From Bacteroides faecis MAJ27 (GTDB taxonomy: Bacteria; Bacteroidota; Bacteroidia; Bacteroidales; Bacteroidaceae), in the NCBI RefSeq assembly GCF_900106755.1, contig NZ_FNNN01000010.1, positions 62,001 to 126,000 of the forward strand: 64,000 bases of DNA, in the 5' to 3' direction. The notes beneath the pieces were generated by a model, which did not search any database, was not told the DNA's origin, and saw only the letters and a list, made by a program, of their open reading frames with translations. A program made the translations under genes and the position numbers. Shown piece by piece: positions 1 through 9,505 of this stretch; positions within the stretch are counted from its first letter, which is position 1, and each line of letters opens with the position of its first letter.

Positions 1-1
1 A

Positions 2-2989
2 CTGCCGGGAGTTACAGTTTTGATACTCGGAAAAGAGAGAAACATCGGAACCATGACAGATGCAGACGGTGCCTTTTCATTGGGACTCCCTGACGGAGAC
101 GCTACGATTCGTCTTTCTTTTGTGGGTATGCAATCTTTGGAAATACATACAGGTAAGTTGAATCTCGATAAAGTTCATACCTTTAAGTTGAAACCGGATT
201 CCAAGCAGCTGGAAGAGGTGGTGGTAACCGGATATGCGAAAATTAGCAAGAATAGCTTTACGGGTACTTCAGTGACGGTTACGGCAGATCAGTTGATGTC
301 GGTTTCCAAAACGAATGTATTGGGAGCTTTGCAAACGTTCGACCCCTCTTTTCGTATTGCAGAGAATAATTTAGCCGGGTCGAATCCGAATAATGTTCCA
401 GAGTTATATATTCGTGGACGTTCAGGCATCGGAACCACTCAGTTGGATGCTCAAAGTCTTTCTAAAACATCATTGAAGAATAATCCTAACCTTCCGACTT
501 TTATAATGGATGGTTTTGAGATCAGTGTGCAGAAATTGTATGATATGGACCCTAGCCGTATTGCAAGTATTACAATTTTGAAAGATGCTGCCGCTACTGC
601 TATGTATGGTTCTCGTGCAGCAAATGGTGTAGTTATTATTACAACAGTTACTCCGAAAGCTGGTAAGGTTAATATTGATTATAATTTTACTGGAACGTTG
701 GAATATCCTGATTTGACTGATTATAATATGATGAATGCGCGGGAAAAGCTTGAAACGGAGGTTGCAGCTGGTTTATTTAAGGCGGATTCAGAACAGGATT
801 TTAATGAACAAAGTCGTTTGGATGCACTTTATAACCAAAAACTGAACAATGTAGTTCGTGGTGTTGATACTTATTGGTTATCCAAACCCCTTCGTACAGT
901 ATTCAATCACAAACATAGTTTGTATCTAGATGGCGGTACGGAGGATTTGCGCTGGGGAGCAGACTTTTCTTATAATAGTGGAGAAGGCGTTATGAAAGGT
1001 TCTTATCGCGATCGTATGGCTGGTGGGCTGTCTTTATCTTATCGGCTTGGAGCTTTTCAGGTAAGAAACTATTTCTCATATACTTATACTAAATCTCAGG
1101 AGTCTCCTTATGGAAGCTTTTCCGACTATACTTCAAAATTGCCATATGATGAATATATGGATGAGAATGGAAGATATTTGGAGACAACTTATCCTTGGAC
1201 TGGAGGTTCAGGAGAAGTAAATCCTTTGTATGAAGCTACATTGAAGAATTATGATCGTAGTAAGTCTTGGGAATTGATTAATAATACAGAATTGTTGTGG
1301 AATATCGACAGTTACTGGTTATTAAAAGGACAATTTAGTGTTACGAAGTCAAATTCGGATGCACGTACTTTTCTTGATCCGCGTTCAAAGAAGAATGATG
1401 ATTTGTTAGGTTTAAATAATGTGGTTTCAGGACAATTGGATATTGTTACTTCCAATAGTCTAAGTTGGGATGCTACTGCTACTTTATCTTATAATAGAAA
1501 TATAAAGAAGCACAATCTGAATTTTTTGGTAGGTATTAATGCTACTTCAAGTACTGGTGATAGCTTTGGTATTACTTACAAAGGATTTCCTTCTGGCGAA
1601 TTGTCTTCTCCAGGCTATGGTAATAAAGTCTCTGGATTGCCTTCAAATTCGGATAGTAAAAGTCGTCTTTTTGGTGCATTAGGGACATTCAATTATTCAT
1701 TTGATAATATTTATTTGGCGGACGTTTCTGTACGCTTCGACGGAAACTCAGAGTTTGGTGCTGATCAACGTTTTGCACCTTTCTTTTCTGGTGGTCTTGG
1801 TTTGAACTTGCATAATTATAAGTTCATGAAACAGTTTGATTGGATGGACCGTCTAAAGATTCGTGGAACTTACGGTATTACTGGTAAGGTTGACTTCTCT
1901 CCCTATGAAGCGCAGACTATTTATAAAGTGGTAACAGATAACTGGTTTAAAACAGGTCTAGGAGCTTCATTGATGGCATTGGGAAATAATGGATTGGGTT
2001 GGGAAAAGACTCATAACATGGATTTAGGTCTAGATGTTGATATGTTTAAAGGACTACTCCAGATGAATTTTTCATATTATCGTAAGAAAACGGTGGACTT
2101 GGTTAATAGTGTTACATTACCTAGTTCTACAGGTTTTACTTCTTATAAAGATAATATCGGTGAGGTGATGAATAAGGGTGTTGAGATTCAATTGAGAAGT
2201 AATATATTGAATACTAAGGATTGGTTTGTTGCAGTTTTTGCGAATATGGCTCATAATGAGAATAAAATAACTAAGATCTCAGATAGTCTGAAAGAATACA
2301 ATAAGCGCGTACAAGAAAAGTATGCGAAATATGATTCAGGAAAAGGAGATTCAAAATATAGTGAGACTTACTTGCAGTATGTAGAAGGTGGTTCGCTGAC
2401 ATCTATTTTTGGTGTTAGATCATTAGGCATCAATCCTGCAGATGGTAAGGAAATTTATCTTCGTCCTGACGGTACAATAACATATGATTGGAATGCGGCT
2501 GACCAAGTTGTAGTTGGAAACGAAGAGCCAAAACTCCAGGGTACTTTTGGATTTAACCTTCGTTGGAAGCAATTTTCTCTTTATTCTACCTTTATGTATG
2601 AATTTGGTGGACAACGTTATAATTCTACATTGGTAAGTAAAGTTGAGAATGCACATATTCAAAGTAGTAATGTAGACCGTCGTGTATTAACAGGGCGCTG
2701 GCAAAAGCCTGGAGATTGTACTCCTTATGGACGTTTGCAGACTGATGGGGTAGTTGCAGTAACTCGTCCTACTAGTCGTTTTATTCAGGATTATAATGTA
2801 TTGACATTTAACTCTCTTACTTTAGGATATGATTTTAATGCTGAATGGTTGAAGAAAGCACATATCGGTCTGTTACGTGTAGAACTTTCAGGAAATGATT
2901 TATTCCGTGTTGCTACTGTACGTGCTGAACGTGGATTGGACTATCCGTATTCACGGTCTTTTGCAGCTTCGGTGAAAATGAGTTTTTAA
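2..2989 (+). CDS. SusC/RagA-type TonB-dependent outer-membrane transporter (5' end outside window)
   Basis: The reading frame is open from the first bases of the window (Leu-Pro-Gly-Val-Thr-Val...), so the signal peptide and the start of the protein are missing; the apparent TTG at base 20 is not a start. What remains begins inside a carboxypeptidase-D-regulatory-like domain (TDADGAFSL), followed by the TonB-box/plug junction (LEEVVVTGYAK), a plug with the typical ILKDAAATAMYGSRAANGVV segment, and a long beta-barrel ending in an aromatic residue (KMSF). About 990 residues are visible, the usual size of a SusC without an STN domain. By family it imports large nutrients across the outer membrane using TonB energy, with the SusD encoded 13 bases downstream as its lid. 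The accompanying metalloproteases suggest peptides as cargo, but this is inference. Base composition is visibly AT-rich. Confidence 0.95.
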   Translation: MPGVTVLILGKERNIGTMTDADGAFSLGLPDGDATIRLSFVGMQSLEIHTGKLNLDKVHTFKLKPDSKQLEEVVVTGYAKISKNSFTGTSVTVTADQLMSVSKTNVLGALQTFDPSFRIAENNLAGSNPNNVPELYIRGRSGIGTTQLDAQSLSKTSLKNNPNLPTFIMDGFEISVQKLYDMDPSRIASITILKDAAATAMYGSRAANGVVIITTVTPKAGKVNIDYNFTGTLEYPDLTDYNMMNAREKLETEVAAGLFKADSEQDFNEQSRLDALYNQKLNNVVRGVDTYWLSKPLRTVFNHKHSLYLDGGTEDLRWGADFSYNSGEGVMKGSYRDRMAGGLSLSYRLGAFQVRNYFSYTYTKSQESPYGSFSDYTSKLPYDEYMDENGRYLETTYPWTGGSGEVNPLYEATLKNYDRSKSWELINNTELLWNIDSYWLLKGQFSVTKSNSDARTFLDPRSKKNDDLLGLNNVVSGQLDIVTSNSLSWDATATLSYNRNIKKHNLNFLVGINATSSTGDSFGITYKGFPSGELSSPGYGNKVSGLPSNSDSKSRLFGALGTFNYSFDNIYLADVSVRFDGNSEFGADQRFAPFFSGGLGLNLHNYKFMKQFDWMDRLKIRGTYGITGKVDFSPYEAQTIYKVVTDNWFKTGLGASLMALGNNGLGWEKTHNMDLGLDVDMFKGLLQMNFSYYRKKTVDLVNSVTLPSSTGFTSYKDNIGEVMNKGVEIQLRSNILNTKDWFVAVFANMAHNENKITKISDSLKEYNKRVQEKYAKYDSGKGDSKYSETYLQYVEGGSLTSIFGVRSLGINPADGKEIYLRPDGTITYDWNAADQVVVGNEEPKLQGTFGFNLRWKQFSLYSTFMYEFGGQRYNSTLVSKVENAHIQSSNVDRRVLTGRWQKPGDCTPYGRLQTDGVVAVTRPTSRFIQDYNVLTFNSLTLGYDFNAEWLKKAHIGLLRVELSGNDLFRVATVRAERGLDYPYSRSFAASVKMSF

Positions 2990-3002
2990 CAGTTTAAAGT
3001 AG

Positions 3003-4469
3003 ATGAATAATATGAAGAAATTATATACGATATTACTGTTGGCTACAAGCCTGTTTACTACAAGTTGTAGTGATTGGCTGGATGTAGCACCGAGTAATCA
3101 GGTGAATGGGGATAAGCTTTTTGAAGTAGGAGATGGATATCGAAATGCTTTGAATGGAATATATTTGAATTTGGGGACTTCTTCCATGTATGGACGAGCA
3201 ATGTCATGGGGATTTATGGATGCTATTGCTCAATATTATCAAACAGATAATAATTTTATACCTAAAAATTCAGCTTATTATAAATCGGCTAAGTTTCAAT
3301 TTGATGATTCGGATGTGAAAACTTTTATTTCCAATATATGGTCTATTGGTTATAATAATATAGCTAATTGTAATAATTTGATTCTCAATGTTAGCAAAGC
3401 TAGTCCTTCTGTTTTCAAAGAGGGAGAATTTGAGAAAAATATGATTTGGGGAGAAGCATTGGCACTACGAGCTTTTATACATTTTGATTTACTTCGTTTA
3501 TTTGCTCCCGCCATATCGAAAGATGATGGAAAGTCTTATATTCCCTATGTAGAGGTATATCCTACCATTATTCCTCCATATGAGAGTAGTAGAGAGATTC
3601 TTTCTAAAATAATTAGAGATTTAAAAGCTGCGAAAGAGATGTTAGCTAAATGTGATATAACTGATGAACATAAAATTTGGATGAGCACAAGTTATCGTAT
3701 GTTGGCATCAAGCATGCTTTCTAACGATATAGCTTCTAGTGATGTATTCTTCGCTTATAGAGGATATCGTATGAATTATTATGCTATAGTAGCGACATTA
3801 GCACGTGTATATTATTGGGAAGGAGAATATGAACAGGCTTATAAAGAAGCAAAAGAGGTTGTAGAAGCGACTTATCCATATGGAAGCAAGCCTGAATCCT
3901 GTTTTAATTTTGTGGAATATTCAAGTTTAGGTACGAATCTCAAAGACTATAATAGCATTATTATGTGTTTTTTTAATAAAACATTACAAGAAGATTATAT
4001 ACCTTATATAACAAGAGGAAATCAAACACTGTTTATCCTTGACAGTGATAATATCTTTGCTGATAATAAAGAACAGGATCGTCGTTTCCTTCTACAGACA
4101 GGTTCTTATAATTCTAATGCATATTCCTTAAAATATGATATTAAGTTGGGACAGGATGGTTCAGATATGGTTCCAGGTATACGCTTGAGTGAGATGTATT
4201 ATATCATGGGTGAGTACTTTGCTCGTAAAGGTGAATATTCTCAAGCTGGCAAAATGCTGGATGAAGTACGTTATGCGAGAGGAATTCTGACTACTAATAT
4301 GGAGAACAGTATTGGGTCATTGGAAGGATTTCATACAGAGTTATTGAAGGATATGCGTAAGGAATTTGTAGGAGAAGGACAAATGTTTTTTCAATACAAA
4401 CGTATGGATAAGAAACCGGTAGATAATGCAATTTTTGTATTTGATAAACCGGATAATGAGGATATTTAA
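3003..4469 (+). CDS. RagB/SusD-type nutrient-binding outer-membrane lipoprotein
   Basis: A 488-residue protein with a lipoprotein signal peptide (LLATSLFTTSC, lipobox Cys near residue 22) followed by SDWLDVAPSNQ, a typical SusD mature N-terminus. The TPR-like helical body includes the motif around WGEALALRAFIHFDLLRLFA, and the C-terminus contains the usual ARKGEYSQAGKMLDEVR and LLKDMRKEFVGEGQ segments. It lies 13 bases behind the SusC gene and overlaps the next gene's earliest possible start by one base, so the genes are co-transcribed. The family sits on the cell surface over the SusC barrel and captures substrate. Two in-frame ATGs (3003 and 3012) could both start it; the second also leaves a normal signal peptide. 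The substrate cannot be read from the sequence. Confidence 0.95.
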   Translation: MNNMKKLYTILLLATSLFTTSCSDWLDVAPSNQVNGDKLFEVGDGYRNALNGIYLNLGTSSMYGRAMSWGFMDAIAQYYQTDNNFIPKNSAYYKSAKFQFDDSDVKTFISNIWSIGYNNIANCNNLILNVSKASPSVFKEGEFEKNMIWGEALALRAFIHFDLLRLFAPAISKDDGKSYIPYVEVYPTIIPPYESSREILSKIIRDLKAAKEMLAKCDITDEHKIWMSTSYRMLASSMLSNDIASSDVFFAYRGYRMNYYAIVATLARVYYWEGEYEQAYKEAKEVVEATYPYGSKPESCFNFVEYSSLGTNLKDYNSIIMCFFNKTLQEDYIPYITRGNQTLFILDSDNIFADNKEQDRRFLLQTGSYNSNAYSLKYDIKLGQDGSDMVPGIRLSEMYYIMGEYFARKGEYSQAGKMLDEVRYARGILTTNMENSIGSLEGFHTELLKDMRKEFVGEGQMFFQYKRMDKKPVDNAIFVFDKPDNEDI

Positions 4470-4495
4470 TGTGTGATAATCAACGAAAAAGAAAG

Positions 4496-5206
4496 ATGAA
4501 AAAAAATATTCTATTTGCTTTAATATCTCTTTGTTTTTGGGGATGTTCGGAAGATGAGATAAAACCCTATCATGGTGGACAATATCTTTATTTTAGCCAA
4601 TTGAAGGAATTTGGTGATGAGGATTTCGAAGTATCTTTCAATAACTATCCTACTAGTGATGCTATTATTGTGAAGATTGGTCTGGGGCTAGTCGGAAAAC
4701 CGTTTTCAACAGATACACCTTACGAAGTAAGTGTGGTTGCGGAAGATGAGAGTGAAGATAAGATAAAGAATGCTGATCAGAAAAATTATCATTTGCCTGA
4801 TAATCCAATGTTTAAAGCTGGATTATCTAATGATACATTGGAGGTTGTGTTGTTAAAAACGGAAGATTTGAAAGAGAATGTGAAGTTGTGTTTGAAAATT
4901 CTTCCAAATGAGTATTTCGAAGGATCAATACCGGAATACGAACAAATTAAAATTGTATTTAATAATATTATTAGTAAACCTTTATGGTGGACCAATGATG
5001 TCACGAAGTTGTATTTAGGTACATATTCTAGAAAGAAATATGAAGAGTTTGTAAAATGCACTAATATCTCAGATTTTGGAAAACTAAGTACTGCCGAAAA
5101 ACGGCAATATGCATTGACATTCAAGTATTACATTGCAGTAAACAATGTAATGGATAAAAATGATACAACTGGTGAGGAGTTTCCGATGACTGTACCTATT
5201 AACTAA
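4496..5206 (+). CDS. DUF4843-type surface lipoprotein
   Basis: About 236 residues. I place the start at the second ATG (4496), because it gives a clean lipoprotein signal (MKKNILFALISLCFWGCSEDE). The earlier ATG at 4469 overlaps the SusD stop by one base and would add nine charged residues before the signal. The mature part (YHGGQYLYFSQ..., a beta-rich region with LEVVLLKTEDLKENVKLCLKILPNEYF) resembles the DUF4843 lipoproteins that often follow SusD in Bacteroides loci without sugar-cleaving enzymes. Its place in the operon is that of SusE/SusF-like accessory binding proteins at the cell surface. No catalytic motif is visible. The family name rests on recall of sequence style and gene order, and the function is inferred. 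Confidence 0.75.
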   Translation: MKKNILFALISLCFWGCSEDEIKPYHGGQYLYFSQLKEFGDEDFEVSFNNYPTSDAIIVKIGLGLVGKPFSTDTPYEVSVVAEDESEDKIKNADQKNYHLPDNPMFKAGLSNDTLEVVLLKTEDLKENVKLCLKILPNEYFEGSIPEYEQIKIVFNNIISKPLWWTNDVTKLYLGTYSRKKYEEFVKCTNISDFGKLSTAEKRQYALTFKYYIAVNNVMDKNDTTGEEFPMTVPIN

Positions 5207-5225
5207 TTAGAATAGAAATTGAAAT

Positions 5226-6857
5226 ATGAAAATGAAGATATTATTTGTTGTAATGTTCCTTTTGATCATCACGTCTTGTTATGAGGATAAGGGAAATTAT
5301 GATTATAGAGAAATGAACGATATCGAGATTTCTGTAGAGACTGAAAGTTCTTCGTATGCGTTAGGAGATAAAGTGATATCAAAACCAAAATTAGTTTTCA
5401 CTTTAGGAAAAGAACCTTCTGATTTATCATATGAATGGACGTTTGATGGACATGTCATAGCTGATACTAGAGACCTGGAGTGGATAGCGGATACAATTGC
5501 TAGTACTAAAGAACTTCGGTTGGCTGTGATGGATAATAACACAGGAGTTACCTATTTTGGTTCTACGTACATTTCTGTTTCTTCTGCTTATGCCTCTAAC
5601 GGCTGGGTAGTACTCTCCGAGAAAGAAGGTATCAGTACTTTAGCTTTTTTGAGAGAACAGACTGAAGAGGGAATATTAAAACCTGTTGTTACACGTGATA
5701 TTTATCAAATGATTAATGGTGTACCGATGGGAACACAGCCTGTTTCTATGTATCCTCACTGGACAGAACGCTGGGATGGAGAAGATAAAACCAGTTGGCT
5801 ATGGGTAGCACAGAAGGGTGGCCAAGGAGCTATTGATATATCAGGTAGCAGTTATAAGCAGGAAGGGATATTGTCTCAAATGTTCCTTAGTAAATCATAT
5901 CCAGAAGGATTTGTTCCGGTAGGTGTTATTGATATGCAGTTTCTTACAATGGCAATTGGTGAAGATGGAATTATTTATACCCGCGTTAAAGATAGCAATT
6001 TATTGTTTAACTCTAGTAATTTCCTTGACCGACCATTAACATCAGATGAAGAAGGTAAAATAAAGGTGGATGGTAGCATGATTGCTTATGCTCCTTTTGA
6101 TGAACATGGAGGTATGGTTCTTTATGATAAAAATTCTTCGCAATATTTGCATATTGCTGATTATAAGAGTTGGCAAGGTTATAACTATTCTGGCAAGGTG
6201 CTACCTTTGAAGGTGGAGGAGTATGAGTATGGTCCTTCTGATGCTAGGCTAGATAACATGAAGGATTATTCTGTATACTTTGTAGGTGCTAGTTTGGTTG
6301 ACTGGGGAGATGTCTCTTATATGTCTATTATTAAAGATAAGGCTGGCAAGTTCTATATACAGAAATTTACGGTAGAAGCTTATGGAGGGGGTAGTTCTGT
6401 CACCAAAGTTGGCGCTAGTTTTACATCTCAAAGTGAGATTGAGGGGCTAAGTTCAGTAATTGACGGAACGTCCAAAAACTGTTTTTATCTTTGTCGGAAT
6501 CAGGATAAAGCTCCTTATCTGTTTATAAGTAAAGGGGAGACTCTCTATTTTTATTATACAGATGGGAATAAGTTATACACATGTGCTCAATTTGATTCTC
6601 CTATTGCTTCTATTGATGCCGAATGCTTTAATAATAAATATATTATAGTAGGTTTGGAAAATGGAGATGTCTATATTCTGAAAGGGGATGATGATAATTC
6701 GGATTATACTCTTAAGAAATATGTAATCCAACAGAATAAGGTAATTCAGGTGAATGATGCTGAAAATAAATTTGTATTGTTCCATGAAAAAGATTTTGGG
6801 CGGATTATTCAGGTTCGTTATAAATGGAAAGAATCTTGGAATGAATCATTTAGTTAA
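5226..6857 (+). CDS. PKD-like family surface lipoprotein
   Basis: A 543-residue lipoprotein (MKMKILFVVMFLLIITSCYEDKGNYDY). After the lipidated Cys comes a PKD-like beta-sandwich (about residues 30-115: SYEWTFDGHVI, a typical PKD strand) and then a long beta-rich region with repeated short strands (GWVVLSEKEG, YIIVGLENGDVYIL) that may form a propeller. Proteins with this layout commonly follow SusC-SusD-DUF4843 in Bacteroides and are thought to be surface glycan- or peptide-binding components. No enzyme motif is visible. It is 19 bases behind the DUF4843 gene and 20 bases ahead of the metalloprotease, so it belongs to the same operon. Codon use is AT-rich like the upstream genes and clearly unlike the protease genes that follow. 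Confidence 0.75.
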   Translation: MKMKILFVVMFLLIITSCYEDKGNYDYREMNDIEISVETESSSYALGDKVISKPKLVFTLGKEPSDLSYEWTFDGHVIADTRDLEWIADTIASTKELRLAVMDNNTGVTYFGSTYISVSSAYASNGWVVLSEKEGISTLAFLREQTEEGILKPVVTRDIYQMINGVPMGTQPVSMYPHWTERWDGEDKTSWLWVAQKGGQGAIDISGSSYKQEGILSQMFLSKSYPEGFVPVGVIDMQFLTMAIGEDGIIYTRVKDSNLLFNSSNFLDRPLTSDEEGKIKVDGSMIAYAPFDEHGGMVLYDKNSSQYLHIADYKSWQGYNYSGKVLPLKVEEYEYGPSDARLDNMKDYSVYFVGASLVDWGDVSYMSIIKDKAGKFYIQKFTVEAYGGGSSVTKVGASFTSQSEIEGLSSVIDGTSKNCFYLCRNQDKAPYLFISKGETLYFYYTDGNKLYTCAQFDSPIASIDAECFNNKYIIVGLENGDVYILKGDDDNSDYTLKKYVIQQNKVIQVNDAENKFVLFHEKDFGRIIQVRYKWKESWNESFS

Positions 6858-6877
6858 AACTTAAAAACGATAAAACT

Positions 6878-9505
6878 TTGAAAAAACTGTATTTACTTCT
6901 TCTAGTCGTACTATGCGGGGCTATGACTAACCCCGCTGTGGCTAAGAAGAAAAACAAGAAGAAAGCTTCTACCGAAGCGACTACGAAGAAAGAGAAGAAG
7001 GAAACCAAGTATGACAAACTGTTTAAAGACAAGAAGGTCACCACAGCTAAAGGTTTCATCACTCTTCATAAGTTGGACAATAAGATCTATTTTGAGTTAC
7101 CGATTAAGGTGATGAATCGGGATATCCTGCTCGGTTCTACTATTGCTGAAACTACCGATAACCAGTTCGGTTGTGTAGGAGAGAAGTCCGGTGATCCGTT
7201 CCTGATCCGTTTCGTACAGCGTGATTCTACTATTACGTTGCGCCGCGTGCAGGCAGGACAGTTTTCTGAGGACCGTGAGATCAAGAAACGGTTGACAAGC
7301 AGTACAATGCCGGCTATCGCCGAAACATTCGAAATTAAGGCTTATAACAATGATAGCACAGCAGTCGTATTCGATATGACAGACTACTTGTTGAGCGACC
7401 AGAAACTTCTTTCTCCTTTCTCTCCTTATTCAATGATGGAGATGATGGGAGCGGATATCGATAAAGATTTCGAGAAAGAAAGTTCCTTTATCCAAGGAAT
7501 CAAAGGATTTGAAGATAATATCAGCGTACGTTCTTTGCTGACCTATAAAATCAGTGTAGGGGTGAAAGGAAACTACGCCGTGAAGAAAATGCCGTTTACA
7601 GCAGTCATGAACCGTAGTTTCATTCTGTTGCCCGAGCAGCCGATGCGTCCTCGCTATGCTGATCCACGTATCGGTATTTTCGAGCATTCGGTAGTGGAGT
7701 TTGCTTCCGAAGGACGTGGATTACGCACTCGTCACATTGCTCACAGATGGAATCTGGAGCCATCTGACTCTGCTGCTTATCTTCGTGGTGAACTGGTGGA
7801 GCCCAAGAAGCCCATCGTTTTCTATATTGATGATGCGTTCCCTTTGAACTGGAACAAATATATCCACAAAGGAGTTGAAGTATGGCAGAAAGCATTCGAA
7901 AAGATTGGTTTCAAGAATGCTATTGTAGCTAAAGACTTCCCGAAAGACGACCCGAATTTTGATCCCGAGAATATTAAGTATTCTTGTATCCGTTACGCAC
8001 CGTCTACGGTAGCCAATGCGATGGGACCATCCTGGATTGATCCGCGTTCCGGAGAGATTATCAATGCATCTGTGACTGTATTCCACAACATCGTGCAACT
8101 CGTTCAGTACTGGCGCTTCTTGCAGACTGCCCCTGCTGATAAAGATGTTCGCGATATCGTATTGCGTGAGGACTTGTTGGGCGATTGCATCGCTTACGTA
8201 CTTTCTCATGAAGTAGGTCATACATTGTCATTGATGCACAATATGGCCGGTTCTTCCTCTATTCCTGTAGAGTCATTGCGTGATCCGAAGTTTACTCAGG
8301 AGTTCGGAACTACTTATTCTATCATGGACTATGCACGTAATAACTATGTAGCGCAACCGGGTGATAAAGAGAAAGGCGTACGTCTGACTCCGCCGGAATT
8401 GGGAGCTTATGATTACTATGCTATTGCCTGGCTGTACACCCCGATATTTGAGGCTAAAACAGCTGAAGAAGAAATTCCTATACTGGACAAATGGATCAGC
8501 GAAAAGTCAGGAGATGATAAATATCGTTATGGTAAACAACAATTCAAACGCCGCTTTGACCCGAGTTCTGTAGAAGAGGATTTGGGAGACGATCCGGTGA
8601 AAGCTTCTGAATACGGACGCCGTAACCTGCAATATCTGCTGAAACATATCAACGACTGGGTAGCAGATAAGGATAAGGATTTTGAGTTCCGTAGTGCGGT
8701 TTATGACGAAGTGGTGTATGCTTATGTACGTTATCTGAGTTTCGTATTGGGAGATATCGGTGGTATCTATTTGAATGAACGCTATGACGGTGACCAGCGT
8801 CCGAGCTATAAAACGGTATCTAAGCAACAGCAGAAGAAGGCACTGAACTTCCTGTTGAACGAGTTGAAAGACCTTTCCTGGCTGGATGCCCGCGAGACAT
8901 TGAAAGAGTTCCCGATTCGTACTTCTGTTGCTATGCAGATGGAAGATGCTATTATAGATGGTATTCTGTCCCGTTGTGGTGCAGTAGCTATTTGTTCGGA
9001 CAAAGCTACATCGTCTCCTTACACTCAGAAAGAATATCTGGCTGATATCGAACGTTTCGTATGGGCTCCTACACGTGCCGGCAGAAATCTGACTGAAACG
9101 GAAATGCGCTTGCAGATGAATTACCTGACTAAATTGATTGAAGGTTCGGTAGCCGGAGTTACCAAGAATGCCAGCCGCAGAGGAATTGCAGATATGTATG
9201 CTTACATTGAAGTTCCCGAATGGTTGAAATCGGCTTCCCGCGAACGTTTCGGTATTATTTCGGAAGAGTTTATGGGATGTTTCAATAACAAACCTCGTGA
9301 AATGCAGGCTGCCCGTCTCGAAGAGATCAGCGGTTTTGATGATGATGTGGATTTGAAAGCACCGATTGAACCGATGGAACACGTTTACTACGGTGAGTTG
9401 AAGAAAGTTCGTAGCCTGGTTGCGGCCAATGCTTCTACTGGCTCTGCTGATACCCAGCGCCACTACCGCTTATTGTTGTACAAGATTGATCAGGCATTAA
9501 AATGA
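6878..9505 (+). CDS. Zinc-dependent metalloprotease (DUF5117/DUF5118 type), active-site motif intact
   Basis: An 875-residue secreted protein. The start is TTG at 6878: the next Met lies inside the signal peptide, while TTG gives a complete one (MKKLYLLLLVVLCGAMTNPAVA) cut before a Lys-rich run. The zinc motif HEVGHTLSLMH places ligands at His444, His448 and His454 with Glu445 as catalytic base, the metzincin-like HExxHxxxxxH pattern, followed by a candidate Met-turn (YSIMDYARNN). The DUF5118-like N-terminal part (about 40-85) and DUF5117-like part (about 85-280) precede the catalytic region. The product probably acts in the periplasm or outside the cell. It is 20 bases behind the PKD-like gene and overlaps the next protease gene by four bases (ATGA). 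It is visibly richer in G+C than the SusCD genes upstream. Its protein substrate is unknown. Confidence 0.9.
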   Translation: MKKLYLLLLVVLCGAMTNPAVAKKKNKKKASTEATTKKEKKETKYDKLFKDKKVTTAKGFITLHKLDNKIYFELPIKVMNRDILLGSTIAETTDNQFGCVGEKSGDPFLIRFVQRDSTITLRRVQAGQFSEDREIKKRLTSSTMPAIAETFEIKAYNNDSTAVVFDMTDYLLSDQKLLSPFSPYSMMEMMGADIDKDFEKESSFIQGIKGFEDNISVRSLLTYKISVGVKGNYAVKKMPFTAVMNRSFILLPEQPMRPRYADPRIGIFEHSVVEFASEGRGLRTRHIAHRWNLEPSDSAAYLRGELVEPKKPIVFYIDDAFPLNWNKYIHKGVEVWQKAFEKIGFKNAIVAKDFPKDDPNFDPENIKYSCIRYAPSTVANAMGPSWIDPRSGEIINASVTVFHNIVQLVQYWRFLQTAPADKDVRDIVLREDLLGDCIAYVLSHEVGHTLSLMHNMAGSSSIPVESLRDPKFTQEFGTTYSIMDYARNNYVAQPGDKEKGVRLTPPELGAYDYYAIAWLYTPIFEAKTAEEEIPILDKWISEKSGDDKYRYGKQQFKRRFDPSSVEEDLGDDPVKASEYGRRNLQYLLKHINDWVADKDKDFEFRSAVYDEVVYAYVRYLSFVLGDIGGIYLNERYDGDQRPSYKTVSKQQQKKALNFLLNELKDLSWLDARETLKEFPIRTSVAMQMEDAIIDGILSRCGAVAICSDKATSSPYTQKEYLADIERFVWAPTRAGRNLTETEMRLQMNYLTKLIEGSVAGVTKNASRRGIADMYAYIEVPEWLKSASRERFGIISEEFMGCFNNKPREMQAARLEEISGFDDDVDLKAPIEPMEHVYYGELKKVRSLVAANASTGSADTQRHYRLLLYKIDQALK

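Noticed and set aside
20-22. TTG at base 20 as the true start of the first SusC
   Set aside because: The frame is open upstream to the window edge and the sequence before it (LPGVTV) is standard for the interior of the regulatory-like domain.
8507-9463. A 318-codon open frame on the minus strand inside the first metalloprotease gene
   Set aside because: It lies entirely opposite a clearly coding gene, shows no domain or signal peptide, and its composition reflects the codon pattern of the real strand.
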